This document shows, piece after piece, positions 1 through 7,814 of a stretch of DNA of 40,119 nt (within the stretch, counting starts at the first letter, position 1; every line of letters starts with the position of its first letter). The stretch lies in the NCBI RefSeq assembly GCF_000986785.1, contig NZ_LAYY01000022.1, forward strand, positions 1 through 40,119, given 5' to 3'. The notes below the pieces were generated by a model. The model was given only the letters and a program-made list of their open reading frames with translations, was not told the DNA's origin and ran no database searches. The position numbers were made by a program, and so were the translations under genes. The DNA comes from Mesobacillus campisalis (GTDB lineage Bacteria > Bacillota > Bacilli > Bacillales > Cytobacillaceae).

Positions 1-32
1 TAGGCAACCGTAAAATCCTCTTTATTAATCAC
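1..32 (-). CDS. 5' end of an unidentified gene (partial)
   Basis: A GTG codon at 32-30 is preceded at 7 nt by a perfect AGGAGG and opens a frame reading MINKEDFTVA before it leaves the window. Only ten residues are visible, so no function can be given. The closer ATG in the same leader is followed at once by a stop (ATG AAG TGA), which favours the GTG. Confidence 0.45.
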   Translation of the reverse strand, partial: MINKEDFTVA

Positions 33-137
33 TTCATCGCCTCCTATTTAGCCTAATTCAACCAGTAAAACGTTAGGAAAGCAAAAGCCTTTAACTCATA
101 ATACCCTGCTTTAATAAAAATTGATCATTGGTTCAGG

Positions 138-929
138 TTAACAAACGCCCAATATCCATCCCTCAAATTGCTGGGCACAATTTTTCTCTTCTTCCGTTAG
201 GGTTGCAGGTTCAAAATACTTCCCAAGGGTCCCATTCGCATCTCTTTCCTGCAGCCAGGCCGCGATAGCAAAGGCGTCCTGTGCATCACGTGGCCAATTA
301 TGGGGAAAACGGGGATCAGACTTCTTGTATCTTTGAATCAGGAGGGCCGGGTAGACTTCCGCCAGAATGCTTTCTCCGTTAACTGGCGTCCAGCCATCAA
401 ACGGCCAGATATGGAGATTTTCATTCACCGATTTACGCAGCTCAAATACCCAGGGAATCCCTGCATGGGTCGAATAGGAGACGGCCCCGGTCATTTGCTC
501 GAAATTCCAGGCGCTTTTGGCGGACGATGTAAATGTCTCTGTTAAACGGAGTTCATGAGAATCGGGATAGCCGGGTACTCTGTTTCGGCAAACACTCACC
601 GGCTCCGACTTTGTATCCCAAAGTGACTGGAAATGAAGGAGAAACTGGTCCCAATTCTGCAGGTGATGCTGTTTAAAATAGGACTGTGGAAATGACAAGC
701 AATGGTCGATACCGATAATGTATTTTTCATTGGCACCTTTTAATTTTTGTTTAAGATACTCATAAACTTCTTTCCGCGACCAGCTAAAAGTTCGGCCCTG
801 GCTTTCAGGAGGGGAGATCCGTTCGAAATCCCCTCTGGAATCCATTTTTACTACCTGGATGCCAGTAACACGCTGAACAGGGCTGCCTCTTCCCGAATAA
901 TCTATGCCAATATAACCATCAAAAGACAT
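138..929 (-). CDS. DUF429-type protein (predicted RNase H-like fold)
   Basis: This 263-residue protein opens with YIGIDYSGRGSP, the Gly-Ile-Asp strand seen at the start of DUF429 proteins, which are predicted to have an RNase H-like fold. A second acidic strand, IIGIDHCLSFP, lies near residues 71-81. A C-terminal DAQDAFAIAAWL helix resembles the 'DALDALVCA' segment that closes this family. The biochemical role of DUF429 proteins is not established. The start is supported by GAGGAACTTGCC before the ATG. The gene stands alone, with about 30 bp to the next minus-strand gene upstream. The family assignment rests on motif resemblance only. Confidence 0.6.
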   Translation of the reverse strand: MSFDGYIGIDYSGRGSPVQRVTGIQVVKMDSRGDFERISPPESQGRTFSWSRKEVYEYLKQKLKGANEKYIIGIDHCLSFPQSYFKQHHLQNWDQFLLHFQSLWDTKSEPVSVCRNRVPGYPDSHELRLTETFTSSAKSAWNFEQMTGAVSYSTHAGIPWVFELRKSVNENLHIWPFDGWTPVNGESILAEVYPALLIQRYKKSDPRFPHNWPRDAQDAFAIAAWLQERDANGTLGKYFEPATLTEEEKNCAQQFEGWILGVC

Positions 930-960
930 GGCAAGTTCCTCTCCCTCTCTTGTTCACAGT

Positions 961-1152
961 TTAAATCCCGTGCGTTTCACAGTATTCGTCAATAACCTGT
1001 TCAATTTGACCGGGATCAGGAGATGTTCCTGAAAATGAAAACTTCAGCTCTTCAAGGAATTCTCCTTTTCGATAAACATGGACGGCTCCATCCTGACTAA
1101 TGACACTATACTCGGGTTCAAATCGGTATCCATTTCGTTCAACTGCTCCCAT
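961..1152 (-). CDS. YbxH-like small protein
   Basis: This is a 63-residue protein beginning MGAVERNGYRFEPEYSVI. It resembles the short YbxH family of Bacillus (about 63 residues), a conserved cytosolic protein of unknown function. The ATG at 1152 follows AAAAGGGGGAGCTTCAAC, a good ribosome binding site. An in-frame extension to 1245 would overlap the upstream terminator hairpin and is therefore unlikely. The protein reads as one compact beta-rich unit with an acidic C-terminal helix. Confidence 0.7.
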   Translation of the reverse strand: MGAVERNGYRFEPEYSVISQDGAVHVYRKGEFLEELKFSFSGTSPDPGQIEQVIDEYCETHGI

Positions 1153-1230
1153 GTTGAAGCTCCCCCTTTTATCCTTTCGCGTTCTTATCATTGTTTCACC
1201 AATCTCCGGCTGCCATTCCCGCCATATTGA

Positions 1231-1265
1231 AAAAGGCAAACTCATCTATTAAAGAGTTTGCCTTT
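1231..1265 (-). terminator. Rho-independent terminator of the prs paralogue
   Basis: Arms AAAGGCAAACTC (1232-1243) and GAGTTTGCCTTT (1254-1265) form a 12-bp hairpin. On the minus strand it is followed by a T run. It sits 4 nt beyond the stop of the prs gene. Confidence 0.85.
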
Positions 1266-1268
1266 CTC

Positions 1269-2219
1269 CTATTCAAACAGCGGACTGACGGCTTTTTCAT
1301 TATGAATGCGGTCAATGGCCTCCACCAGCAAAGGGGCAACGGACAGGTTGCTGACTTTGTTGCTTTTCTTCTCGGCTGGCATTTCAATCGTATTGGTTAC
1401 CACGAGTTCCTTGATTGGAGAGGATTCGATTTTGATCACAGCTCCCTTTGTAAAAACGGCATGGGTGGCCGAGGCATAGATGGATTTTGCTCCATTATCG
1501 GCCAGAGCATTGGCTGCGGCAATAATTGTGGACCCAGTGTCGATTAGGTCATCGATCAGGATGGCGTTTTTGCCTTGAACATTTCCTATCACATGATAGG
1601 TTTCCTCGTCGCCATCTTCGAGTTTGCGTTTATCGATCATCGCAAACGGAGCATCCAGGATGGCCGCCATTTTTCTTCCGCGTCTGGTGCTTCCCTGGTG
1701 AGGCGCTACGACAACGATATCGTCCAACCCTTTGTCGATAAAATACTGGGCGAGAATTGGAACCCCGATAAGATGTTCAACAGGTATTTCGAAAAAGCCC
1801 TGAATGGATGCGCTATGAAGGTCCATGGTAAGAACCCTGGTAGCACCGGCATTCTCCAGCAGGTTGGCCACAAGTTTAGCCGTAATGGGCTCACGCGATC
1901 GAGCCTTCCGATCGGACCGGCCATAGCCGTAATAAGGAATGACCACATTGATTTGGGACGCGGATGCCCTCTTCAAGGCATCCACCATAATGAGCAGTTC
2001 AAAGATATGTTCATTTACAGGGTCGGAAGTCGATTGAACGATAAACACTTCACTTCCCCGAACACTTTCTTCAATATGTATTTGGATTTCGCCGTCACTG
2101 AACCGGTTGACGGAGCACTTGCCGAGCTTGCAGCCTAAAATTTCGGCCATTTCAGCCGCCAGCTTTCGATTGGAATTCAGGGTAAACATTTTAAAACTGT
2201 TTTTCAGTCGATATGACAC
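1269..2219 (-). CDS. prs: Ribose-phosphate pyrophosphokinase, divergent paralogue
   Basis: This 316-residue protein should make PRPP from ribose 5-phosphate and ATP. It has the class I PRPP synthetase signature PYYGYGRSDRKARSREP and the PRPP-binding loop AILIDDLIDTGSTI. The catalytic flexible loop differs from the housekeeping Bacillus enzyme: VVAPHQGSTRRGRK replaces the usual VSPDHGGVTRARK, and DTGSTI replaces DTAGTI. It is not next to glmU/gcaD or ctc, as the housekeeping prs usually is. It is therefore probably a second copy. The start is GTG at 2219, because GGTGGAGG lies 7 nt upstream; the internal Met 11 lacks a good site. Regulation by PRPP demand is unknown. Confidence 0.88.
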   Translation of the reverse strand: MSYRLKNSFKMFTLNSNRKLAAEMAEILGCKLGKCSVNRFSDGEIQIHIEESVRGSEVFIVQSTSDPVNEHIFELLIMVDALKRASASQINVVIPYYGYGRSDRKARSREPITAKLVANLLENAGATRVLTMDLHSASIQGFFEIPVEHLIGVPILAQYFIDKGLDDIVVVAPHQGSTRRGRKMAAILDAPFAMIDKRKLEDGDEETYHVIGNVQGKNAILIDDLIDTGSTIIAAANALADNGAKSIYASATHAVFTKGAVIKIESSPIKELVVTNTIEMPAEKKSNKVSNLSVAPLLVEAIDRIHNEKAVSPLFE

Positions 2220-2258
2220 CTTTTAGCCTCCACCTGTCCTTTTAGTTTTTTCGTACCT

Positions 2259-2264
2259 ATTATA
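2259..2264 (-). promoter_or_regulatory. -10 element of the prs paralogue promoter
   Basis: On the minus strand a perfect TATAAT lies 40 nt upstream of the GTG start. The -35 (TCGTTG at 17 nt) is weak. Confidence 0.5.
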
Positions 2265-2315
2265 CCTGATTTTAATATAAACAACGAGCCAATAGACAAA
2301 ACCTGAGTTAAAAGA

Positions 2316-2345
2316 AAAATGCCAGGAAATCCCCTGGCATTTTTC
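2316..2345 (-). terminator. Terminator of the lipase-type hydrolase
   Basis: ATGCCAGG (2319-2326) pairs with CCTGGCAT (2333-2340). The minus strand continues with TTTTCTTT. The hydrolase stop is 15 nt upstream. Confidence 0.8.
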
Positions 2346-2360
2346 TAAATGGAAGTCTGC

Positions 2361-3227
2361 CTATAACCGTCCGGCCGACTTGTACATTCCCTGGTATTTC
2401 TTTTCAATCAGTTGGTCCAGCCAGGCTTTAAGGTCTTCCAAAACCATTTCCTTCCCGGCTTCATCAAACGGGCGATGCCTCACTCCCGGATATTCCCTCA
2501 CCTGCTTTTCGCGGGAACACGCCTGGCGGAAGAAGGTTACGAGTTTTTCGGGAGGCGTGATTTTATCGTCCAATCCATACTGAAGCAGGAAAGGCAGCTT
2601 CAGGTCCTGCGCCTGCCTTTCCACACGGGTAATGGCAAGCAGCAATTCCCGGCCCAGTGCGGGGGTAATCGTATTGTGGCGCAAGCCCTCTGGGTTGCGG
2701 CTTTCCTGCAGGTACGGATCCTTTTCCTTGAGCCTGAAGTTTCCTTTTTTGATAAGAGGCAGATCCGGCTTCAGCACGTTCAGGATCTTAAGGCCTATAC
2801 GCTCAAGCAAACTGGCCTGATAGGAAATGGCCGGCGAAATCGCCACTACGCCCGAAAGCCCTTCTCCATGGTCCATGACATAATCGAGGGAAATCAAAGC
2901 ACCCATGCTGTGGCCGACCAGAAAGATTGGCAATTTAGGCTGCTGCTGTGCGATAAGCTTTTCAAACTTTTGAAGGTCTTCCTTAAATTCGTTCCAGTTT
3001 TGCACATATCCCCTTTTACCGGCGCTTTTTCCATGGCCGCGCAAGTCAAGGGCATAAACAGTGTATTTTTTTTCCGAGAGGCCGGCGCTAAGATGGTGCA
3101 GACCCCCGCTATGGTCGCCAAAGCCATGCACAAGGATGACCGCCGCTTTCGGAGTTCCTTTTGGTTTGATAATACGATAGTACAATTCTGTTCTGCCGGC
3201 ACCATAAAAGGTCCCTTCTGCTGTCAT
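2361..3227 (-). CDS. Alpha/beta hydrolase, monoacylglycerol lipase type
   Basis: This 288-residue alpha/beta hydrolase most resembles monoacylglycerol lipase/lysophospholipase (Hydrolase_4 type). It has the oxyanion HGFGDHSGG loop, the nucleophile elbow GHSMG, a DDKITPP segment carrying the likely catalytic Asp, and a C-terminal PGVRHRPFDE segment carrying the likely catalytic His. No signal peptide is seen on the chosen start, so it should act in the cytosol on monoglycerides or similar esters. The start at 3227 is preceded by AGGAGGACCAGGCAGAA. An upstream in-frame ATG at 3326 would add 33 AT-rich-encoded residues without a ribosome binding site. It is transcribed alone between two terminators. 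Confidence 0.8.
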   Translation of the reverse strand: MTAEGTFYGAGRTELYYRIIKPKGTPKAAVILVHGFGDHSGGLHHLSAGLSEKKYTVYALDLRGHGKSAGKRGYVQNWNEFKEDLQKFEKLIAQQQPKLPIFLVGHSMGALISLDYVMDHGEGLSGVVAISPAISYQASLLERIGLKILNVLKPDLPLIKKGNFRLKEKDPYLQESRNPEGLRHNTITPALGRELLLAITRVERQAQDLKLPFLLQYGLDDKITPPEKLVTFFRQACSREKQVREYPGVRHRPFDEAGKEMVLEDLKAWLDQLIEKKYQGMYKSAGRL

Positions 3228-3389
3228 TTCTGCCTGGTCCTCCTGTTCAATAATGTGATCAATATAGAAGAAATTGTGTATTTTTTTAATAAAATTCATT
3301 ATATCGCAATAATCGTTAATGTTCATTAATTTGTATGTGTTTTCACAAATTGTTAAATTATCATTTGCCGTTATATAAGGACTGGGAAT

Positions 3390-3427
3390 TAAAAAGAACG
3401 CTGAACCAATAGGATCAGCGTTCTTTC
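3390..3427 (-). terminator. Terminator of the sugar-acid FAH/ALDH unit
   Basis: AAAGAACGCTGA (3393-3404) pairs with TCAGCGTTCTTT (3414-3425). A T run follows on the minus strand. It lies 29 nt beyond the aldehyde dehydrogenase stop. Confidence 0.85.
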
Positions 3428-3455
3428 CCCTGAAGGAGGAGAACCCAATTTTTTT

Positions 3456-4922
3456 TTACGCTTTGACGAAGACCGTTTTGATGGAGGTGAAAAATTCAAT
3501 AGCTGCCTGACCTTGCTCGCGTGAATGGGAGCTGGACTGTTTCATCCCTCCGAAAGGGGCCTGAAGCTCTACTCCAGCTGTTTCTGCATTTACCCTGACA
3601 AGTCCGGCATCAATATCATTGATGAAGGCAAGGATTTTTCCGATATCCTTGGTGTAAATGGAAGCACTGAGCCCAAACTCGGTATCATTGGCCAGTTCAA
3701 TTGCTTCTTCGAAGGACTCAACCTTAATCAACGCAAGGACAGGGCCGAAGATTTCTTCGCGGGCAATCGTCATCTTGATATCAACGTTTTCAAAGACGGT
3801 CGGCTCAACATAAAAACCATTTTCGAGTCCCTCGGAGGTTACTTTTTTGCCCCCGAAAAGAAGGTCGGCACCTTCAGCCAAGCCTTTGTCAATATAGGAT
3901 AGAACTGTTTTGTACTGGTTTTCGCTTGCACATGGACCCATCCATGTCCCCGCATCCAGGCCATGGCCTACCTTCAATTCCCTGACCTTGGACAGCAGTT
4001 TATCCTTAAATGTATCGTAAACCTCTACCGCCACGAAAACCCTGCTCGTTGCCGTACATTTTTGGCCGGTGGAGCGCAGTCCGCCGCTGATGGTGCCTTC
4101 TACGGCCAAATCAAGGTCGGCGTCGCTGGCAATGATGACCGGATTTTTGCCTCCCATTTCAAGCTGGTATTTGGCTCCACGTGCAAATGCTCCTTGTCCT
4201 ACTCTTTTCCCTACTTCGTTTGATCCCGTAAACGTAATTCCATTTATATCAGGGTGATCAACAATTCCCTGCCCAATAATAGAACCGGAGCCTGTCACCA
4301 TATTCACAACCCCTGCAGGAAAACCGGCGGCATCAAAGCACTCAATAACCTTGGCGGCGGTAACCGCTGCTTCTGTTGCAGGCTTAAGAACGACGGTGTT
4401 TCCATAGATAAGGGCTGGCGCCATCTTCCAGATTGGAATGGCTACCGGGAAGTTCCATGGTGAGATGACACCAACCACTCCAAGCGGCGTCCTAGTGGTG
4501 AACATCAAGGCTTCCTGATCGGTTGAGGGGATAACATCCCCGACCTTTCTCATTCCTTCCCCTGCATAGTAGCGGAGGATGGCTATGCCTCTTGCTGTTT
4601 CGCCTTTTGCTTCTGGTAAGGTCTTTCCCATTTCTTTTGTCATTGTTTCGGCAATTTCATCGAGGCGGCTTTCGAGCATATTAGCCGCTTTATATAAAAA
4701 TTCGCCCCGTGCCGCGCCAGAAAGCTTGCGCCATTCGGTCTTGGCCGCTTTCGCAGCAGAAACGGCGGCATCGAGCTCTGCTCTCGATGAAAGCTGGACA
4801 TAACCGACGACTTCATTCTTGTTTGCAGGATTGACGCTCGGCTCCAGACTGTTTCCGTCTGCAGAAATCCACTCTCCATTAATATAGTTGCTGTACGTGA
4901 TTGCTTCAGTTTGAGTTTTCAT
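3456..4922 (-). CDS. gucD: Alpha-ketoglutaric semialdehyde dehydrogenase
   Basis: This 488-residue NAD(P)-dependent aldehyde dehydrogenase resembles Bacillus YcbD/GucD, which oxidises 2,5-dioxopentanoate to alpha-ketoglutarate. It has PWNFP (Asn near residue 157), LEMGGKNP (Glu near 255) and GQKCTATSR with the catalytic Cys near 289. Its neighbour in the same unit is an FAH-family protein of the type that produces this semialdehyde, which strengthens the substrate call. The ATG at 4922 follows GGAAGGTGGAAAAC. The GTG nine bases earlier would overlap that site. It is the last gene of the locus, closed by a strong terminator. Confidence 0.85.
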   Translation of the reverse strand: MKTQTEAITYSNYINGEWISADGNSLEPSVNPANKNEVVGYVQLSSRAELDAAVSAAKAAKTEWRKLSGAARGEFLYKAANMLESRLDEIAETMTKEMGKTLPEAKGETARGIAILRYYAGEGMRKVGDVIPSTDQEALMFTTRTPLGVVGVISPWNFPVAIPIWKMAPALIYGNTVVLKPATEAAVTAAKVIECFDAAGFPAGVVNMVTGSGSIIGQGIVDHPDINGITFTGSNEVGKRVGQGAFARGAKYQLEMGGKNPVIIASDADLDLAVEGTISGGLRSTGQKCTATSRVFVAVEVYDTFKDKLLSKVRELKVGHGLDAGTWMGPCASENQYKTVLSYIDKGLAEGADLLFGGKKVTSEGLENGFYVEPTVFENVDIKMTIAREEIFGPVLALIKVESFEEAIELANDTEFGLSASIYTKDIGKILAFINDIDAGLVRVNAETAGVELQAPFGGMKQSSSHSREQGQAAIEFFTSIKTVFVKA

Positions 4923-5030
4923 GTTTTCCACCTTCCTAAATTAATAGATTGATAAAATTGCAGGGACAACTGCCAAATCCCCCTCATTATGCTGCTTTAA
5001 AATCCGGCAAACCTTTGCCATAAGGGAAAT

Positions 5031-5930
5031 TTAAGCAAGTTCTCTTGCCTGCTGCTGTACTTTGACAGGATTGGTCAATACTCCAATGGTCGAGATTTCA
5101 ATTTCGATTTTATCATTGTCCTGAAGTGTAAATTCATTTGGCGGGACAATACAAGTTCCTGTCAGCATAACGGTTCCATCAAACAGCTCATTGTCCTTCT
5201 TAAGATAAGAGACGAGTTCGACAAATTTTCTTTTCAGTTGTGCGGTATTGGCCGTTCCTTCCACCGTAAGCTGGCCATCCCGGTAGATGCGGCATGTAAT
5301 CTGGAAATTGTAAGCATCTTCTACCGTTTCTGCCAGGCGGATGGCAGGTCCGATGGAACAGGAATTTTTCCAAACCTTCGCCTGCGGCAGATAAAGCGGA
5401 TTTTCCCCTTCAATGTCCCGGCAGCTCATATCATTGCCAATCGTATATCCAACAATTTTTCCCGTTTCTGTCAGCACCAGCCCCAATTCGGGTTCCGGAA
5501 TTTGCCACTGGGAATCGCTTCGCAAATAGACAGGATCATTGGGACCTATGGTTCTGGCTGCAGTCGACTTGAAAAAGATCTCCGGCCGCTCGGCGTCATA
5601 GACTTTGTCATAGCAGGTCGCTTCCTGGGCTTTCCCGCCGGTAGCTTCATAGTTTCTGGCATCCCTGCTTTTTTCATAGGTAACCCCGGATGCCCATACC
5701 TCAGGGGCGACGATTGGCACAAGAAGCTTCAGGTCTTCCAGCACTTCTTCAACAGGCTGCGTACCGGCGATGGAATCTTCAATCAGCCTTAGCGGGGTCA
5801 CTCCTCGCTCTTCTGCTTCCTTTACTAGTTCCATAAAACCAGGGTACGGCAATAAATAAATCTCCTCCTGATCGGTTAAAGCACCAAGTACCGGGACGGA
5901 ATTTGCATTTAGAAAACGAATGATTCTCAT
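5031..5930 (-). CDS. FAH-family 2-keto-3-deoxy-aldonate (pentonate) dehydratase
   Basis: This 299-residue protein has the fumarylacetoacetate hydrolase fold. The metal ligands are visible as PEPELG (Glu 146, Glu 148) and GNDMSCRD (Asp 167), followed by PLYLPQAKVW. Length and layout match archaeal 2-keto-3-deoxy-D-arabinonate dehydratase, which yields 2,5-dioxopentanoate. It sits just before the semialdehyde dehydrogenase, in line with consecutive steps of a Weimberg-like pathway. The start follows AGGAGGTTTTAAAT. An operator palindrome lies 14 nt upstream of the ATG. Other FAH-family reactions cannot be excluded from sequence alone. Confidence 0.75.
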   Translation of the reverse strand: MRIIRFLNANSVPVLGALTDQEEIYLLPYPGFMELVKEAEERGVTPLRLIEDSIAGTQPVEEVLEDLKLLVPIVAPEVWASGVTYEKSRDARNYEATGGKAQEATCYDKVYDAERPEIFFKSTAARTIGPNDPVYLRSDSQWQIPEPELGLVLTETGKIVGYTIGNDMSCRDIEGENPLYLPQAKVWKNSCSIGPAIRLAETVEDAYNFQITCRIYRDGQLTVEGTANTAQLKRKFVELVSYLKKDNELFDGTVMLTGTCIVPPNEFTLQDNDKIEIEISTIGVLTNPVKVQQQARELA

Positions 5931-5944
5931 ATTTAAAACCTCCT

Positions 5945-5969
5945 GTTTTATATTATAAAATTCAGTTTT
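5945..5969. promoter_or_regulatory. Putative IclR operator before the FAH/ALDH unit
   Basis: GTTTTATATTATAAAAT (5945-5961) is followed by a further GTTTT half-site at 5965-5969. It nearly repeats the palindrome before the TRAP operon, including the spacing of the third half-site. It overlaps a TATAAT read on the minus strand, so binding would be expected to block the promoter. The link to the nearby IclR protein is inferred. Confidence 0.6.
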
Positions 5970-5979
5970 AACATTTTTG

Positions 5980-6003
5980 CAAAACCTGCCCTTACGCAGG
6001 TTA
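5980..6003 (-). terminator. Weak terminator after the iclR gene
   Basis: AACCTGC (5983-5989) and GCAGGTT (5996-6002) form a short hairpin with a brief TTTT on the minus strand. It begins 6 nt beyond the IclR stop. Confidence 0.5.
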
Positions 6004-6007
6004 AAAA

Positions 6008-6781
6008 CTACTTTGCCATTCTACTCATTTCATATCCTAATTCTTTTGATATTTTTACCGAAGCCTGCTTTAAAATTTCTACAGTCCGATCAAGTTTGCC
6101 CTGGTCCACACCCGCAGCATGCTGCGACATGCTCATCGCGGCAATTACAGTTCCCGAGTGATCCCAAATCGGAACAGCCACACACGTAATTCCTGGTTCA
6201 TTTTCTTCCTTGTCAATAGCAAAGCCATTTTGCTTTACTGCTTCAAGCTCAGCTATAAAGGCTTCCTCCGAGGTGATTGTTTTGTCTGTCTGCTGAATAT
6301 ATTCATACCCCTTAAGGAGGTCCTGGAGTTCACGCTTGGTTTTATTGGCTACCAGCGCCTTGCCCACTGCGCTTGAATGCAAAGGGATTCTCCTTCCAAT
6401 TCTCGAATAGAGAACCGTGGCTGAAGTTCCCTCCACCTTATCAATATAGATTCCTTCCCTGCCGTCCAGGATAACCAGGTGTACGGTATTTTGTGTTTTT
6501 ACGGACAAGTCAATAAGATGTTTTTTTGCTATAGTCCTGAGATCCAGTCTCCTGATAACAAGATTGCCGCGCTCAAACAGTTTCATGCCAAGCCGGTATT
6601 TTCCATTATCCAAATTCTGTTCGATATAGCCTTGGGACTGAAGCGTTTTCAGCAAGGAATGAACGGTGCTTTTATGAAGGTGCATTTTCTCGCTGATATC
6701 GGTGATTTTTAGCTCAGTTTCGTATTCATCAAACAAATCCAAAATGCGGAGCGCTCTGTCTACTGATTGAATAATTGGCAT
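6008..6781 (-). CDS. IclR-family transcriptional regulator (KdgR-like)
   Basis: This 257-residue protein has an N-terminal winged helix-turn-helix (ITDISEKMHLHKSTVHSLL, about residues 27-45). An IclR effector domain follows, with segments such as RIPLHSSAVGKAL and the C-terminal GITCVAVPIWD. It lies inside the sugar-acid locus and most likely senses a 2-keto-3-deoxy intermediate, as KdgR does in pectin/galactonate systems. The ATG at 6781 follows AAAGGGTGAAGAAC; the GTG at 6790 would overlap that site. A separate palindrome sits just upstream, so it may control itself. The effector is inferred, not seen. Confidence 0.88.
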   Translation of the reverse strand: MPIIQSVDRALRILDLFDEYETELKITDISEKMHLHKSTVHSLLKTLQSQGYIEQNLDNGKYRLGMKLFERGNLVIRRLDLRTIAKKHLIDLSVKTQNTVHLVILDGREGIYIDKVEGTSATVLYSRIGRRIPLHSSAVGKALVANKTKRELQDLLKGYEYIQQTDKTITSEEAFIAELEAVKQNGFAIDKEENEPGITCVAVPIWDHSGTVIAAMSMSQHAAGVDQGKLDRTVEILKQASVKISKELGYEMSRMAK

Positions 6782-6815
6782 GTTCTTCACCCTTTACGAT
6801 GGTTAAAATTTCTCT

Positions 6816-6835
6816 TATGGTATTATTTTACCATA
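6816..6835. promoter_or_regulatory. Palindrome upstream of iclR
   Basis: TATGGTA (6816-6822) and TACCATA (6829-6835) form a 7-bp perfect inverted repeat around TTATTT. It lies 34 nt before the iclR start and 34 nt after the kinase stop. It differs from the GTTTT/AAAAC motif, so it may bind another protein or serve autoregulation. Confidence 0.35.
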
Positions 6836-6869
6836 GAGGCAGGAAGTAAAGATGCCCACATGCTTAAAA

Positions 6870-7814
6870 TTAACGAAGCACTTCCGCATCCGCTTTTTCC
6901 TTTATTATTTGTTCCCAATTTGGATATCCCTCGGCGTCTCCAGCTACACTCAGGGCATAAGCGCCAACCTTGTTGCCAAGTGCGACGGCTTCTTTTACTG
7001 GCCAATTTCTCAGCAGCCCCGAGAGGAACCCCGCCGCAAAGCCATCCCCTGCCCCAATTGGGTCAACAATTTCCGTTACAGGAAAACCGGGTACATGCGC
7101 TTCCTCCGCCTCCGAAGCAAAATAAGCTCCTTTCTCTCCCAGCTTGACCACCACAAAGCTGGAGCCGTTTTCCAGAAAAAACGAGGCGATATCCTCTGGC
7201 TCGGTCTTACCTGTTAATATGGATCCTTCCTCCAAGCCTGGAAGAATATAATCACATTGGGCAACGATGGGCACAAGCGCTTCCCTCGCTTCCTCTGCCG
7301 ACCAAAGTTTCAGCCGCAGATTGGGGTCAAAAATCACTTTTACGCCATTTTGCTTTGCGATGGAGATCGCATGGTGAACAGTCTCTTTGCAGCTCTCGCT
7401 TAATGCAGGCGTGATGCCTGTCAGATGCAGGAATTTTGCCTCCTTTATTTGGGCTTCCGGAATGTCTGACGGCGTCATCCTGCTGGCAGCAGATCCTTTC
7501 CGGTAATACAGAATATTGGGTTCCTTGCCAGGCCGCTGTTCTTTAAAAAACACTCCCGTGGGACGGGAGTGATCAAAAACGACTCCAGTCGTATCGACGC
7601 CTTCCCCACGTATATAGTTTCTGATATAGGTGCCAAACTCGTCTTTTCCCAGCCGGCTGGTCCAGCCAACCTTGTGGCCAAGCCTGGACAAGGCAATCGC
7701 TACATTTGATTCCGCCCCGCCGATGGTTTTTTGGAAATGGCTTGTAAATCTCAATGGTCCCGCTGTTACCGGAGTAAACAAAACCATGGTTTCACCAAAT
7801 GTGATCACGTCCAT
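6870..7814 (-). CDS. kdgK: 2-keto-3-deoxygluconate/galactonate kinase (PfkB family)
   Basis: This 314-residue PfkB/ribokinase-type kinase starts MDVITFGETMVLFTP, typical of KDG kinases. It has the IGGAESNVAIALSRLG sugar-binding region (residues 31-46) and the catalytic GAGDGF (254-259, base Asp 257). It should phosphorylate 2-keto-3-deoxygluconate or -galactonate at C6. Its start overlaps the end of the upstream dehydratase gene by 10 nt, so translation is probably coupled. That ties the dehydratase product to this kinase. AGGTGAAAATGC precedes the ATG. Confidence 0.87.
   Translation of the reverse strand: MDVITFGETMVLFTPVTAGPLRFTSHFQKTIGGAESNVAIALSRLGHKVGWTSRLGKDEFGTYIRNYIRGEGVDTTGVVFDHSRPTGVFFKEQRPGKEPNILYYRKGSAASRMTPSDIPEAQIKEAKFLHLTGITPALSESCKETVHHAISIAKQNGVKVIFDPNLRLKLWSAEEAREALVPIVAQCDYILPGLEEGSILTGKTEPEDIASFFLENGSSFVVVKLGEKGAYFASEAEEAHVPGFPVTEIVDPIGAGDGFAAGFLSGLLRNWPVKEAVALGNKVGAYALSVAGDAEGYPNWEQIIKEKADAEVLR

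Noticed and set aside
2412-3329. Long plus-strand open frame opposite the lipase gene
   Set aside because: A shadow of the minus-strand gene, with no start signal and no recognisable motif.
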